A stretch of 64,000 nt of DNA from Streptomyces sp. T12 (lineage in GTDB: Bacteria > Actinomycetota > Actinomycetes > Streptomycetales > Streptomycetaceae), in assembly GCF_028736035.1 (NCBI RefSeq), contig NZ_CP117866.1, positions 4,588,001 through 4,652,000 of the forward strand. The letters run 5' to 3'. The notes under the pieces were generated by a model. That model ran no database searches. It was not told where the DNA came from and was given only the letters and a program-made list of their open reading frames with translations. Position numbers and translations under genes: made by a program. Positions 44,102-53,045 of the stretch are shown here, in pieces (the stretch's first letter is position 1; every line of letters begins with the position of its first letter).

Positions 44102-45250
44102 ATGGCCGGACTCAAGGACGCGACCGCCGTCGTCGGCATAGGCCAGACGCCGTTCGCCAAACACCTTCCCGAGGACGAGAAGACCCTCGCCTGCCGTGCC
44201 GTCCTCGCCGCCCTCGACGACGCCGGAATAGCCCCGGGTGAGGTCGACGCGCTCGCCAGCTACACCATGGAGGAGACCGACGAGGTCGAGCTGGCGAAAG
44301 CCGTCGGGTTCGGGGACCTCACCTTCTTCAGCAAGGTCGGGTACGGCGGCGGCGGTTCGTGTGCCACCGTCGCGCATCTCGCCTCCGCCATCGCCACCGG
44401 GCAGGCGACGGTCGGCGTCGCCTGGCGGTCACGCAAGCGCGGCAGCGGGCCCCGGCCCTGGCGGAACACCGCCGCCCAACTGCCCACCCCCGCCCAGTGG
44501 ACACGGCCGTACGGCCTCCTGCGCCCCGTCGACGAGATCGCGATGCTCGCCCGCCGCTATATGCACGAGTACGGCGCGACGCGCGACCACCTCTTCAACG
44601 TCGCCCTCGCCTGCCGCAACAGGGCCAACCAGAATCCCGCCGCGGTGATGTACGAACGGCCCCTGACCCGCGAGATGTACATGACCTCCCGGTGGATCAG
44701 CGAGCCCCTCTGCCTCTTCGACAACTGCCTGGAGACGGACGGGGCCCTCGCCTGCGTGATCGCCAGCCGGGAGCGGGCCCGCGACTGCCGGCACACCCCC
44801 GTCTACGTCCACTCCGCCGCCCAGGGCCTGCCCGCCCAGCACCACGGCATGGTCAACTACTGGAACGACGACCCGCTCACCGGCCCCGCCTGGACCGCCG
44901 CCCGGCATCTGTGGAAGCACGCCGACTTCACTCCACAGGATGTGGACGTCGCCCAGATCTATGACGCGTTCACGGCCCTCATACCGCTCTCGCTGGAGGG
45001 GTACGGGTTCTGCGGGAGGGGGGAGGGCGGGGCGTTCACGGAAGGGGGCGCCCTCGAGATCGGCGGGCTGCTGCCTCTCAACACCGGGGGCGGCGGGCTC
45101 AGCGAGGCCTACGTCCATGGCTTCAACCTCATCAACGAAGGCGTACGGCAACTGCGTGGCACCAGCACCGCCCAGGTCCCCGGCGCCGCCACCTGTCTCG
45201 TCACCGCCGGCGAAGGCGTCCCCACCTCCGCGCTGCTCCTGAGGAGTTGA
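44102..45250 (+). CDS. Thiolase-superfamily lipid-transfer protein (Ltp2-like)
   Basis: This 382-residue protein starts at the ATG at 44102 after GGAGG. It has the thiolase fold motifs VVGIGQTPFAK, FFSKVGYGGGGSCATV, EPLCLFDNCLETDGALA, DVAQIYDAFTALIPLSLE and GFCGRGEGG. This resembles SCPx/Ltp2-type proteins that act as aldolases or thiolases on acyl-CoA chains, for example in cholesterol side-chain breakdown. The next gene encodes a DUF35 zinc-ribbon protein, the known partner type of Ltp2. So it is a candidate retro-aldolase; the activity is inferred. Confidence 0.87.
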   Translation: MAGLKDATAVVGIGQTPFAKHLPEDEKTLACRAVLAALDDAGIAPGEVDALASYTMEETDEVELAKAVGFGDLTFFSKVGYGGGGSCATVAHLASAIATGQATVGVAWRSRKRGSGPRPWRNTAAQLPTPAQWTRPYGLLRPVDEIAMLARRYMHEYGATRDHLFNVALACRNRANQNPAAVMYERPLTREMYMTSRWISEPLCLFDNCLETDGALACVIASRERARDCRHTPVYVHSAAQGLPAQHHGMVNYWNDDPLTGPAWTAARHLWKHADFTPQDVDVAQIYDAFTALIPLSLEGYGFCGRGEGGAFTEGGALEIGGLLPLNTGGGGLSEAYVHGFNLINEGVRQLRGTSTAQVPGAATCLVTAGEGVPTSALLLRS

Positions 45251-45257
45251 CCCAAGG

Positions 45258-45674
45258 ATGCTCTCCCCCGTCACCGACCCCGACGGCGCCCCCTTCTGGC
45301 GGTACGCCGCCCAGGGCGAGCTCCGCGTCCAGACCTGCGCCGAATGCCGCGAACCCCGCTTCCCGCCCCGACCCTGCTGCCCGCACTGCCGGTCCTTCGC
45401 GAGCGAGTGGACCAGGACCTCCGGTCAGGGCCGCATCTGGTCGTACGTCGTCCCGCACCCGCCCCTCCTGCCCGACTACGCCGAGCAGGCGCCGTACAAC
45501 GTCGTCGTCGTCGAACTCACCGACGCCCCCCGCATACGCCTGGTCGGCAACCTCGTCACCGGCCCCGGTGCAGCCCTCGACTCCCTCGCCCCGGACCGGA
45601 TCCGCATCGGCGCCAAGGTCCACGCCGTCTTCAGCGGCACCGGCCTGCCCCAGTGGGTCCTGGAGCGTCCATGA
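45258..45674 (+). CDS. DUF35 zinc-ribbon OB-fold protein (Ltp2 partner type)
   Basis: This 138-residue protein has a zinc ribbon with Cys at 27, 30, 41 and 44 (TCAECREP, CCPHC) followed by an OB-fold (IWSYVVPHPPLLPDY, NVVVVELTDAPRIRLVGNLV). DUF35 proteins associate with thiolase-like or aldolase enzymes and likely bind the CoA part. It lies eight bases after the lipid-transfer gene, and the enoyl-CoA hydratase follows with a 4-base overlap. All three are one operon. Confidence 0.92.
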   Translation: MLSPVTDPDGAPFWRYAAQGELRVQTCAECREPRFPPRPCCPHCRSFASEWTRTSGQGRIWSYVVPHPPLLPDYAEQAPYNVVVVELTDAPRIRLVGNLVTGPGAALDSLAPDRIRIGAKVHAVFSGTGLPQWVLERP

Positions 45675-46441
45675 GCCTCACCGTCACGGCCGCCAAGGAC
45701 ACCGGCGTCGCGGTCGTCACCCTCGACCGGCCCGAGCGGCTCAACGCCATCGACCTCGCGATGCGGGATCAACTCGTCGCTGCCTGGCGGGAGTTGCGGT
45801 TCGACGACACCGTACGGGCCGTGGTGCTCACCGGTGCCGGGGAGCGGGCCTTCTGCACGGGACTGGACCGGGATGTCGTCGTCGCGCAGCCCGGCTCGCC
45901 GTACATGACGGACGATCCGCTCCTGCGGGTCGGGCCCAAGGGCAACGACCTGTGGAAACCGGTCGTCGCCGCCGTGCGGGGCATGGCCTGCGGGGGCGCC
46001 TTCTACCTCCTCGGGGAGGCGGACTTCATCGTCGCCGACGCGACCGCCACCTTCTTCGACCCGCACACCACCTACGGCATGGTCAGCGCCTACGAGTCGA
46101 TGCTCATGGCGCTGCGCATGCCGCACGGGGAGGTCGCGCGGATGGCGCTCATGGGGAGCGCGGAGAGACTGTCGGCGCGGCGGGCCCACGAGATCGGGCT
46201 GGTCTCGGAACTCACCGAGCCCGGCGGGGCGTTGGCGGCCGCCGTCGGCTGTGCCACCGTCATCGCCGGGCAACCGGCGCAGGGCGTACAGGGGACCGTG
46301 CGGGCCCTGTGGGCGGCCAAGGAGGCCGCGCTCGCCCACGCCTTCGCCCAGGCGCCGCACCTGATCGCGCTCGGGAACCTGCCGGGCGAGCGGCAGGGCG
46401 AGCTGTTCCGGGCGCGGCGCCGCGACCACAGGGTCCGGTGA
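45671..46441 (+). CDS. Enoyl-CoA hydratase/isomerase family protein
   Basis: This 256-residue crotonase-fold protein starts at an ATGA overlap. It has GVAVVTLDRPERLNAIDLAM, VVLTGAGERAFCTG, and VAAVRGMACGGAFYLLGEAD, the CoA and oxyanion-hole blocks. The region where the two catalytic Glu residues of hydratases usually lie reads YGMVSAYESMLMALRMPHGE. Thus the exact reaction is uncertain: hydratase, isomerase or another crotonase reaction. It is the third gene of the lipid-transfer operon. Confidence 0.88.
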   Translation: MSLTVTAAKDTGVAVVTLDRPERLNAIDLAMRDQLVAAWRELRFDDTVRAVVLTGAGERAFCTGLDRDVVVAQPGSPYMTDDPLLRVGPKGNDLWKPVVAAVRGMACGGAFYLLGEADFIVADATATFFDPHTTYGMVSAYESMLMALRMPHGEVARMALMGSAERLSARRAHEIGLVSELTEPGGALAAAVGCATVIAGQPAQGVQGTVRALWAAKEAALAHAFAQAPHLIALGNLPGERQGELFRARRRDHRVR

Positions 46442-46442
46442 G

Positions 46443-46964
46443 CTACTCCGCCGTCCGTGTCACGTCGCCCAGCGTGCAGGTGACGCCGCTCGTGCTGTCA
46501 CCGGCGCCCGGCAGGTACGTGGCGGTCACGTCCAGCGTCTCCGTGGAGTCGGGCGAGACGTACGGAATGGTGGACGCGCTGGTGCGTACGGGGGCACCGT
46601 CGGAGTCCTTGAAGGTGACACCGAACTCGTAGGTGTACGTCGTGACGCTGCTGGTGTTGGTGGCCTCGACCCGGGCGACGATGCCCCGGCTCTGGTCGTA
46701 CACACAGCTGGTGATCTTCACGTCCTCGGTGGGCGAGGCGGTCGCGGTCGCGTCGGTGCCGCCCGAGCCGCCGGTCGAGGACGAGTAGTCGTCGTCATCG
46801 TCGTCGTAGTGGGTGCTGCCGCCCGAGTAGCCGCCCGAACTGCTCGACGAGCTGTGGGAGCTCGAGCTGTCGTCGCACCCGCCGCCGTGGGAGCGCCGGG
46901 CTCCGGTCAGGGCGACCACCACGCAGACGGACACGGCCACAGCGCGCACATGGCGAAGCTTCAC
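46443..46964 (-). CDS. Secreted Ser/Asp-rich protein of unknown function
   Basis: This 173-residue protein starts at a GTG at 46964 with a GGGGG-rich leader. A hydrophobic segment (AVAVSVCVVVALTG) is followed by GGGCDDS, a weak lipobox-like site, then a Ser/Gly/Asp low-complexity run (SSSSHSSSSSSGGYSGGS and six Asp) and a compact beta domain at the C-terminus with two Cys (SCVYDQ, VTCTLGD). It is probably exported and may be a lipoprotein. It ends one base after the convergent hydratase. Unknown function; it lies near afsK. Confidence 0.65.
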   Translation of the reverse strand: MKLRHVRAVAVSVCVVVALTGARRSHGGGCDDSSSSHSSSSSSGGYSGGSTHYDDDDDDYSSSTGGSGGTDATATASPTEDVKITSCVYDQSRGIVARVEATNTSSVTTYTYEFGVTFKDSDGAPVRTSASTIPYVSPDSTETLDVTATYLPGAGDSTSGVTCTLGDVTRTAE

Positions 46965-47186
46965 GTTGTTCAACCCCCGAAAAATGTTGTGCAACCCCGT
47001 TGTACTGATCGTGAGCACGTCACGTTAGCAGCGGCCACATGGCGGCAATCGCTTACCCGGCGTAGCGTCTCGTGTGAGAGCGGTGAAGAAAGCGCCAGCA
47101 GGCCGCGAACCCGCCTTCACCCCGGCGACGGCCGCCGTCCGGCCCCCTTCCGTGCAACCGGCACGACGGCCGTCACCGGGCACGGC

Positions 47187-49568
47187 CTAGGCCGTTCTGG
47201 CCGTCCCGGTGCCCTTCTCCGCGTCCAGCGCGTACACGCACCGGTCCTTGCTGCACGCGTACACGACGCCGTCCTTCACCACGGGCGAGCCGGTGATCTC
47301 GCCGCCGGTGGCGAGCTTCCATCTCAGGCGGCCGTCGTCGGCCTTCAGGGTGTAGAGCAGGTGGTCCGTGGAGCCGAAGTGGATACGGCCCTCCGCCACC
47401 GCCGGTGCGCCCACGATGTCGCCGCCCGCCTGGAAACGCCACTTCGGCGTCCCGGTGACCGCGTCCAGCGTGTACAGGCCCTTGCCGCTGCCGACGTGGA
47501 CGTGGCCCGCGGCCACCAGGACCGGCTCCAGCGACGAACGGGACTCGGTGGCGATGCGCCAGCGGTCGCGGCCGTCGGTGGCGTCCAGGGCGTAGACCGT
47601 GCCGAGGTAGTCGGCCAGGTACACGCCGCCGCCCGTCACCGCCGGGCCCGGCACGAACGTCGGCGGACACAGGAACAACGCCGGGGCCTCGAAGTGCCAG
47701 CGGACGTGACCGCTCGCCACGTCGATCGCGAGCACGCGCGTGCCGGCCGACACGTACACATGGCCGTCCTGGGCCTGCGCCACCCGCACCGGCACTCCGC
47801 CGCAGGAGGCGGCGTCGCCGATGGGGTACGACCAGCGCTCGTCGCCCGTGCGGGCGTCCAGGGCCCGCAGGCGGGCGTCCTTCCAGACGTACACCGTGCC
47901 GTCGTACAGCGCGGGGCCCGCCTCCGGGGACTCGAAGTCGGTCTGCGCCCCGGTGATCTCCCACAGCTTCTGGCCGTTCGAGGCCTCCCAGGCCTGGACG
48001 CCGCCGCCGCGGGTGCCGGTGACGACCGTGCCCCGCTCGGCCTTCAGGGAGTACACCCAGGCGTCCGTCTGCAGGCGCCAGAGGTCCGCGCCCTCACGGC
48101 ATTCCAGGGCGAACAGGGTGGGCCCGTCGGAGGCGTGGATACGGCCGTCCGCGACCGCCATCGACCAGGCCACGTCCCGCGTCTTGAAGCGGCGGCGGCC
48201 GGTGGCCACGTCGAGGGCGTGGACCTCGAAGGAGGTGACGTAGACGAGGTCGTCGGCGACGGAGGGGGTGCCCCAGACGTCGTTCGACATGCGGAAACGC
48301 CAGGGGCGCCAGCCGGCCGCCGTCTCCGGGGGCACGGGCGGCGGTGCCGGTACGGCGGGGCCCACGGCGGGGTCCGCGCCGTTGACGCCGGGGTGGGGCC
48401 TGGACCAGGAGGCGACGAGGCCGGCCTCCGGCGGGGGCGCCTTCACGGCGGCGGCGCGGGCGTCGGCGACGCGGGGGCCGGGGCCGATGGGCACCGCGGC
48501 GCCGGCCAGGCGTACCGGGCCGGTGTCGGGGGCGCCGACCGGGACGGGCGCCGGCTGCGGGCCGGGGACCACCGGGTCGTGCGAGGGCGGCGGAGGGACC
48601 GGGGCGGGGGCGACGCGGCCACCGCTGCGACCGGAGGACGTCGACGGCTTCGCCGCCGGACGGCCGCCGCGGCGCGCCTCGATCAGGCTCACCGCCCGCT
48701 CGGGCAGCCACGCCGACGCCGTGCCGCTGTCGTCGGAGCCGGAGCCGAAGAGGTGGGGGGCCAGCTGGGCCTGGAGGTCGGCGGGGTTGGGGCGGGCCGT
48801 CGCCTCCATCTGCATACAGGACTCGATGAGCGGGCGCAGCTCGTCCGGGAGGCCTTCGAGGTCCGGGCCCTCACGGAGCAGCATGAAGACGGTCTCGACC
48901 GGGTTGGCGCCGTGGAAGGGCGGGTGTCCGGTGGCGGCGAACACCAGCATCGAGCCGAGCGAGAAGACGTCGCTCGCGCCGGTCACGCTCCGGGAGTCCT
49001 TCGCCTGTTCGGGCGACATGTAGGCGGGCGTACCGACCGCGACGTTGGTCATGGTCAAACGCGTGTTCGAAACGCCGGATGCGATACCGAAGTCGATGAC
49101 CCTGGGGCCGTCCTCGACCACGAGCACGTTCGACGGCTTGAGGTCGCGGTGGACGAGACCGGCGCCGTGGATGGACTGCAGGGCTTCCGCCACCCCCGCC
49201 GCCAGCCAGCGCACCGCCTGGGCCGGGAGCGGCCCGCACTCGTTCACTATCTCTTCGAGGGAGGGCGCAGGGACGTACGCGGTGGCCAGCCACGGCACGG
49301 CCGCGCGCGGGTCGGCGTCGACCACGGCCGCCGTGTAGAAGCCGGAGACCGCCCGGGCCGCCTCCACCTCACGCGTGAAGCGGACGCGGAACAGCTGGTC
49401 CTCGGCGAGCTCCGTACGGACCGTCTTGATCGCCACGCGCCGGCCGGACGCCGAGCGCGCGAGATAGACCAGCCCCATACCGCCGGCACCCAGCCGTCCG
49501 AGCACCTCGAACGGCCCGATCCTGCGCGGATCGTGCTGCGTCAGCTGATCCACCACTCTGCCTGCCAC
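47187..49568 (-). CDS. afsK: AfsK-type Ser/Thr protein kinase with PQQ-like beta-propeller
   Basis: This 793-residue protein has an N-terminal kinase with [15 protein letters not shown] (Lys48), HRDLKPSN (140-147), and DFG (159-161) all intact. A Pro/Ala-rich linker (about 300-420) leads to a C-terminal run of PQQ-like repeats ([29 protein letters not shown]). AfsK of S. coelicolor (799 residues) has this layout, phosphorylates AfsR on Ser/Thr and lies near afsR/afsS. Start options are GTG at 49568 or 49556. The VOC gene upstream on the same strand matches the usual KbpA position. Confidence 0.85.
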   Translation of the reverse strand: MAGRVVDQLTQHDPRRIGPFEVLGRLGAGGMGLVYLARSASGRRVAIKTVRTELAEDQLFRVRFTREVEAARAVSGFYTAAVVDADPRAAVPWLATAYVPAPSLEEIVNECGPLPAQAVRWLAAGVAEALQSIHGAGLVHRDLKPSNVLVVEDGPRVIDFGIASGVSNTRLTMTNVAVGTPAYMSPEQAKDSRSVTGASDVFSLGSMLVFAATGHPPFHGANPVETVFMLLREGPDLEGLPDELRPLIESCMQMEATARPNPADLQAQLAPHLFGSGSDDSGTASAWLPERAVSLIEARRGGRPAAKPSTSSGRSGGRVAPAPVPPPPSHDPVVPGPQPAPVPVGAPDTGPVRLAGAAVPIGPGPRVADARAAAVKAPPPEAGLVASWSRPHPGVNGADPAVGPAVPAPPPVPPETAAGWRPWRFRMSNDVWGTPSVADDLVYVTSFEVHALDVATGRRRFKTRDVAWSMAVADGRIHASDGPTLFALECREGADLWRLQTDAWVYSLKAERGTVVTGTRGGGVQAWEASNGQKLWEITGAQTDFESPEAGPALYDGTVYVWKDARLRALDARTGDERWSYPIGDAASCGGVPVRVAQAQDGHVYVSAGTRVLAIDVASGHVRWHFEAPALFLCPPTFVPGPAVTGGGVYLADYLGTVYALDATDGRDRWRIATESRSSLEPVLVAAGHVHVGSGKGLYTLDAVTGTPKWRFQAGGDIVGAPAVAEGRIHFGSTDHLLYTLKADDGRLRWKLATGGEITGSPVVKDGVVYACSKDRCVYALDAEKGTGTARTA

Positions 49569-49793
49569 CTCCCCGTACGAGCCGCGCCACCGACATGTTC
49601 ACGCGACCCCGTGCAGCGTCTCACCACCGCACCGCCTTGGCGGCACGCACCCTGATTCTTCCTGTCCTGGGGCGTGGTTGCGAACCCGAGGATGGAACGG
49701 GGTGTCTTGGGACAAAACCACACTCCGGCGCCCGACGGAAAGCTCCGGTTCGCATGTTGGGACGCCGGAGGTAAGCCAGAGGTAAGAGCAAAG

Positions 49794-50549
49794 TCAGACT
49801 TCCGGCGCTCCTCGGCGCTCCAGCAGCGCGAAGGACGCCCCCTGATTGTCGGTGACCACGGCGACCGTTCCGTACGACGTCTCGAAGGGCGGCACCTGAA
49901 CCCGCCCGCCGAGCCGGGTCACCGTGGCGAGCACGGCCTCGCAGTTCTCCACCCGGAAGTGGACGACGAAGTGGGGCGGCATCATCGCCGGAAAGACCTC
50001 CTCGACGGCCGCCCGCCCGAAGTCCGGCTTGGCGTCCGGGCCGAACAGGGCGTCGGCGAAGAGCCCGCCGTAGAAGTCGTTGGCGACCTCGGTGTCCCGG
50101 GCGTACAGCTCCGCCCAGCCGAAGCTGCCGACCTCGTGCCGTCGCCCGAAGCCCATGTGCTCGCCGGCCTGCCAGAGCCCGAAGACGGCGCCCTCGGGGT
50201 CGGTGACCAGCGCGGCCGTCCCGAGGCCCTCCCCCACCCGCACGGGCGCGGTGACCACCTGTCCCCCGGCCTCGCGGATCCGCCTTGCCAGCGCTGCCGC
50301 GTCCGGGGTGGCGAAGAACACGGTCCACACGGTGGGCATCCGCCCGTCCGTCTTGCGCGAGAGCGAGGCGACGGGCTCGCCGTCCAGCCGGGCGAGCACG
50401 GTGGAGTCGTACGCCTCCTCGAAGTCCCACCCGAAGAGCTCACCGTAGAACCGCTTGCCCGCCTCCACGTCGGCAAGCTGCGCGTCCACCCAGCACGGAA
50501 CGCCCTCCGAGTATCCCGTTCCGTCTGCGGATGCCCTGTTTTCGGCCAT
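49794..50549 (-). CDS. VOC (glyoxalase-like) protein, possible KbpA homolog
   Basis: This 251-residue protein starts at the ATG at 50549 (MAENR). It contains two VOC-type beta-alpha-beta-beta-beta modules (CWVDAQLADVEAGKRFYGELFGW; GWAELYARDTEVANDFYGGLF). It lies directly upstream of the AfsK-like kinase on the same strand. In S. coelicolor, KbpA (about 252 residues) binds AfsK and limits its autophosphorylation. Size and place agree, so KbpA is the best candidate, but I identified it by position, not by sequence comparison. Confidence 0.75.
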   Translation of the reverse strand: MAENRASADGTGYSEGVPCWVDAQLADVEAGKRFYGELFGWDFEEAYDSTVLARLDGEPVASLSRKTDGRMPTVWTVFFATPDAAALARRIREAGGQVVTAPVRVGEGLGTAALVTDPEGAVFGLWQAGEHMGFGRRHEVGSFGWAELYARDTEVANDFYGGLFADALFGPDAKPDFGRAAVEEVFPAMMPPHFVVHFRVENCEAVLATVTRLGGRVQVPPFETSYGTVAVVTDNQGASFALLERRGAPEV

Positions 50550-50671
50550 GCGGCCAAAGTAACGGCGTCTCACGCACCGCGCAGACCAGGCACACCAGCC
50601 TCCGCATCCTCGTGCACCCCATTTGCAGTCGGCCGAATCGCGCCCCGATCACGCCTCGGTAAGCTGACGAC

Positions 50672-51319
50672 ATGACAGGACAAGTGCGTACCGTCGACGG
50701 CCGCGTGGCCGGTCGGCGTGGGCAGGCGACCCGGCAGAAGCTGCTCGACTGCCTCAGCGAGATGCTCAGCTCCTCCCCCTACCGGGACGTCAAAGTCATC
50801 GATGTCGCCCGGAAGGCGGGCACTTCACCCGCGACCTTCTACCAGTACTTCCCGGACGTCGAAGGCGCCGTCCTGGAGATCGCCGAGCAAATGGCCGCCG
50901 AGGGCGCCGGGTTGACCGAGCTCGTGGAGGGCCGCAGCTGGGTCGGCAAGGCCGGCTGGCAGACGGCCCAGGAACTCGTCGACGGATTCCTGGAGTTCTG
51001 GCGGAAGAACGACGCGATCCTCCGCGTCGTCGACCTCGGCGCGTCCGAGGGCGACAAACGCTTCTACAAGATCCGTATGAAGATCCTGAACTCCGTCAAC
51101 AACTCCCTGTCGGAAGCGGTCACTCAGCTGCAGGCCAAGGGCAAGGTCGACAAGGACGTCAACCCCGCCGCGGTCGCGGGTTCGATCGTCGCGATGCTCG
51201 CGGCGGTGGCCTCGCACCAGAAGGGCTTCCAGACGTGGGGCGTCAAGCAGGCTGAACTCAAGCCGAACCTCGCCCTGTTGGTACACCTGGGCGTGACCGG
51301 CAAGAAGCCGACGAAGTAG
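50672..51319 (+). CDS. TetR-family transcriptional regulator
   Basis: This 215-residue protein has an N-terminal HTH (RRGQATRQKLLDCLSEML, VIDVARKAGTSPATFYQYFPDVEG, about 14-66) and a helical ligand-binding domain. It lies between the VOC/afsK genes and the Lrp/LysE pair. It is the only TetR-type gene in the window, making it one candidate for the CTGACG-N3-CGTCAG regulator. However, its own promoter has only a half site (CTGACG at 50663-50668), so the link is weak. Function otherwise unknown. Confidence 0.9.
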   Translation: MTGQVRTVDGRVAGRRGQATRQKLLDCLSEMLSSSPYRDVKVIDVARKAGTSPATFYQYFPDVEGAVLEIAEQMAAEGAGLTELVEGRSWVGKAGWQTAQELVDGFLEFWRKNDAILRVVDLGASEGDKRFYKIRMKILNSVNNSLSEAVTQLQAKGKVDKDVNPAAVAGSIVAMLAAVASHQKGFQTWGVKQAELKPNLALLVHLGVTGKKPTK

Positions 51320-51346
51320 CTCCCCGATTTTGAGCAAGTCCTGTCT

Positions 51347-51385
51347 GGCAGGCGGTGGCTCACCCGACGTGGGCCGCCGCCTGCC
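51347..51385. terminator. Bidirectional hairpin between TetR and Lrp genes
   Basis: A 13-bp stem (51347-51359 with 51373-51385, one G-U pair) and 13-base loop lie between the convergent genes. It starts 28 bases after the TetR stop and ends four bases before the Lrp stop. Likely a shared terminator. Confidence 0.7.
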
Positions 51386-51388
51386 GTG

Positions 51389-51841
51389 CTATTCGGGCAG
51401 CGGACGATCCCTTACGACGTGCTTCATCACCAGCGTCGAGGTGAGCCGCTGCACCCCCGGCAGTGTCGCCAGCCGCTCGTCGTACAGCCGCTGGAAGGCG
51501 GCGAGGTCGGCGGTGGCCACCCGCAGCAGGTAGTCGGGTTCGCCGAACAGCCGTTGCGCGTCCAGGACATGGGGGATGTCCGCGATCGCCCGCTCGAATT
51601 CGGCGACCGTGTCCCGGTCCTCCTGCCGCATGGACACGAAGACCAGCGCCTCGAAGGTCAGCCCCACAGCCGCCGGCTCCACCACGGCCCGGTAGCCGCT
51701 GATCGCCCCCGAGCGCTCCAGTTCCCGCAGCCGCCGGTGGCACGGCGAGACGCTCAGCCGCACCCGCCCGGCCAGCTCGGTCACGGTCAGCCGCCCGTCC
51801 TGCTGCAGCTCGGCAAGAATCTTCCGGTCCACGTCGTCCAT
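51389..51841 (-). CDS. Lrp/AsnC-family regulator
   Basis: This 150-residue protein has the N-terminal HTH (DRKILAELQQDGRLTVTELAGRV, SPCHRRLRELERSGAI) and the C-terminal RAM ligand domain (FVSMRQED, VLDAQRLFGEPDYLLRVATADLAAF). It is divergent from a LysE-type exporter, a very common pairing in which the regulator senses an amino acid and controls its export. The shared promoter lies in the 82 bases between them. Confidence 0.93.
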   Translation of the reverse strand: MDDVDRKILAELQQDGRLTVTELAGRVRLSVSPCHRRLRELERSGAISGYRAVVEPAAVGLTFEALVFVSMRQEDRDTVAEFERAIADIPHVLDAQRLFGEPDYLLRVATADLAAFQRLYDERLATLPGVQRLTSTLVMKHVVRDRPLPE

Positions 51842-51923
51842 GAAGAAGATATTTGCTCACAACTCGCGATCATGAGCAAACTTCGACAACACTTTTGGGC
51901 CATTCCCGCCTAATGTCCCCACC

Positions 51924-52547
51924 ATGGACTCCGGACTGCTCCTCTCCTTCCTCGCCATCGACCTCCTGCTCGTCTGCGTACCGGGCGCCGACTGGGCGTA
52001 CGCGATCTCCGCCGGGCTGCGCGACCGCTCGCCGGTGACGGCGGTGACCGGCCTGGTCACCGGGTACGCGCTGCACACGGTCCTCGCGGTGGCGGGCCTC
52101 GCGGTGCTGGTGGCGAGCGAGCCGGGGCTGCTGACCGCGCTGACGGTCGCCGGGGCCGCGTACCTGGTGTGGCTGGGCTGGAGCGTGCTGCGCCGGCCGG
52201 GCACGCCGGGGGCGGCCGAGGAGACCGTGGCCACGAGCCCGGCCCGGGCCTTTCTGCGCGGTGCCACGATCAGCGGTCTGAACCCCAAGGGCCTGCTGCT
52301 CTACCTGTCGGTGCTGCCGCAGTTCCTGGTGACCAAGGGCGACCACCTGCCGGTCCCCGCCCAGACCGCCGTACTCGGCCTGCTCCACATGGCGTGCTGC
52401 GCCGCCGTCTATCTGACGGTGGGCCTCGCGGCCCGCGCGGTCCTCGGCGCCCGCCCGGCGGCGGCGCGGGCGGTCACCCGCACGTCCGGCGCGGCCATGC
52501 TGGGGATCGGTGCGTTCCTCCTCGTACAGCGTCTGGCGACGCTATGA
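51924..52547 (+). CDS. LysE-family amino acid exporter
   Basis: This 207-residue protein has about six membrane segments. The N-terminal VPGADWAYAISAGLRD and the internal GLNPKGLLLYLSVLPQFL are LysE/RhtB-type signatures. It exports amino acids or similar small metabolites across the cytoplasmic membrane. It is divergent from the Lrp-type regulator at 51389-51841. The substrate is unknown. Confidence 0.92.
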   Translation: MDSGLLLSFLAIDLLLVCVPGADWAYAISAGLRDRSPVTAVTGLVTGYALHTVLAVAGLAVLVASEPGLLTALTVAGAAYLVWLGWSVLRRPGTPGAAEETVATSPARAFLRGATISGLNPKGLLLYLSVLPQFLVTKGDHLPVPAQTAVLGLLHMACCAAVYLTVGLAARAVLGARPAAARAVTRTSGAAMLGIGAFLLVQRLATL

Positions 52548-52551
52548 CACA

Positions 52552-52581
52552 CGCCGCTACGACCTGCGCCGCTATGACCTG
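52552..52581. repeat. Tandem 15-bp repeat at the 3' end of the deazaflavin gene
   Basis: CGCCGCTACGACCTG (52552-52566) is repeated once with one change (52567-52581). It spans the stop codon of the minus-strand gene and looks like a slippage duplication. Confidence 0.65.
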
Positions 52582-53045
52582 CGGACGATCCTGAAGAGCC
52601 GGATCTCCCGCTCCACCCGCGCCTGATACGTCGCATACGGCGGCCAGAACGCCAGCACCGCCTTCCAGGCGGCCGCCCGCTCCTCTCCCTCCAGCAGCCG
52701 GGCCGTGACGGGGAGGTCCCGGCCCTTCCAGCTGACCTCGGCGTCCGGATGGGCCAGCAGGTTCGCGGTCCAGGCGGGGTGGCCGGTGCGGCCGAAGTTG
52801 GAGCCGACGAGGATCCAGCTGCGGCCGCCCTCCTCGGGCATGCAGGCGAGCGGCGTACGGCGGGACAGCCCACTGCGCGCGCCGGTCGCGGTGAGGATCA
52901 CGCCCGGCAGCATCTGGGCGCTGAGCAGCACTCTCCCGCGGGTGAGCCGGTGGACGGCCCGGTCGAGGGCGGGGATCAGATGGGGGGCGACCTTGGCGAA
53001 GCCCCGCGTCGACGACACCTTCTGCACCACTCGCACGCCGATCAC
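52572..53045 (-). CDS. Deazaflavin-dependent nitroreductase family protein
   Basis: This 157-residue protein starts at a GTG at 53045 overlapping the acyl-CoA dehydrogenase stop (GTGA). TATGARSGLSRRTPLACMPEEGG then GSNFGRTGHPAWTANLLAHP is the Ddn/F420-binding split-barrel signature (TxGxRSGxxRxTP, N-GxxxHPxWxxNLLAxP). It probably reduces a substrate with F420H2. Coupling with the dehydrogenase hints at one pathway. It is a second family member after 17956. Confidence 0.9.
   Translation of the reverse strand: MIGVRVVQKVSSTRGFAKVAPHLIPALDRAVHRLTRGRVLLSAQMLPGVILTATGARSGLSRRTPLACMPEEGGRSWILVGSNFGRTGHPAWTANLLAHPDAEVSWKGRDLPVTARLLEGEERAAAWKAVLAFWPPYATYQARVEREIRLFRIVRRS

Noticed and set aside
50663..50677. 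CTGACG followed by TGACAG at the TetR start, a possible eighth operator
   Set aside because: The two halves are not inverted repeats of each other, so this is only a half site.
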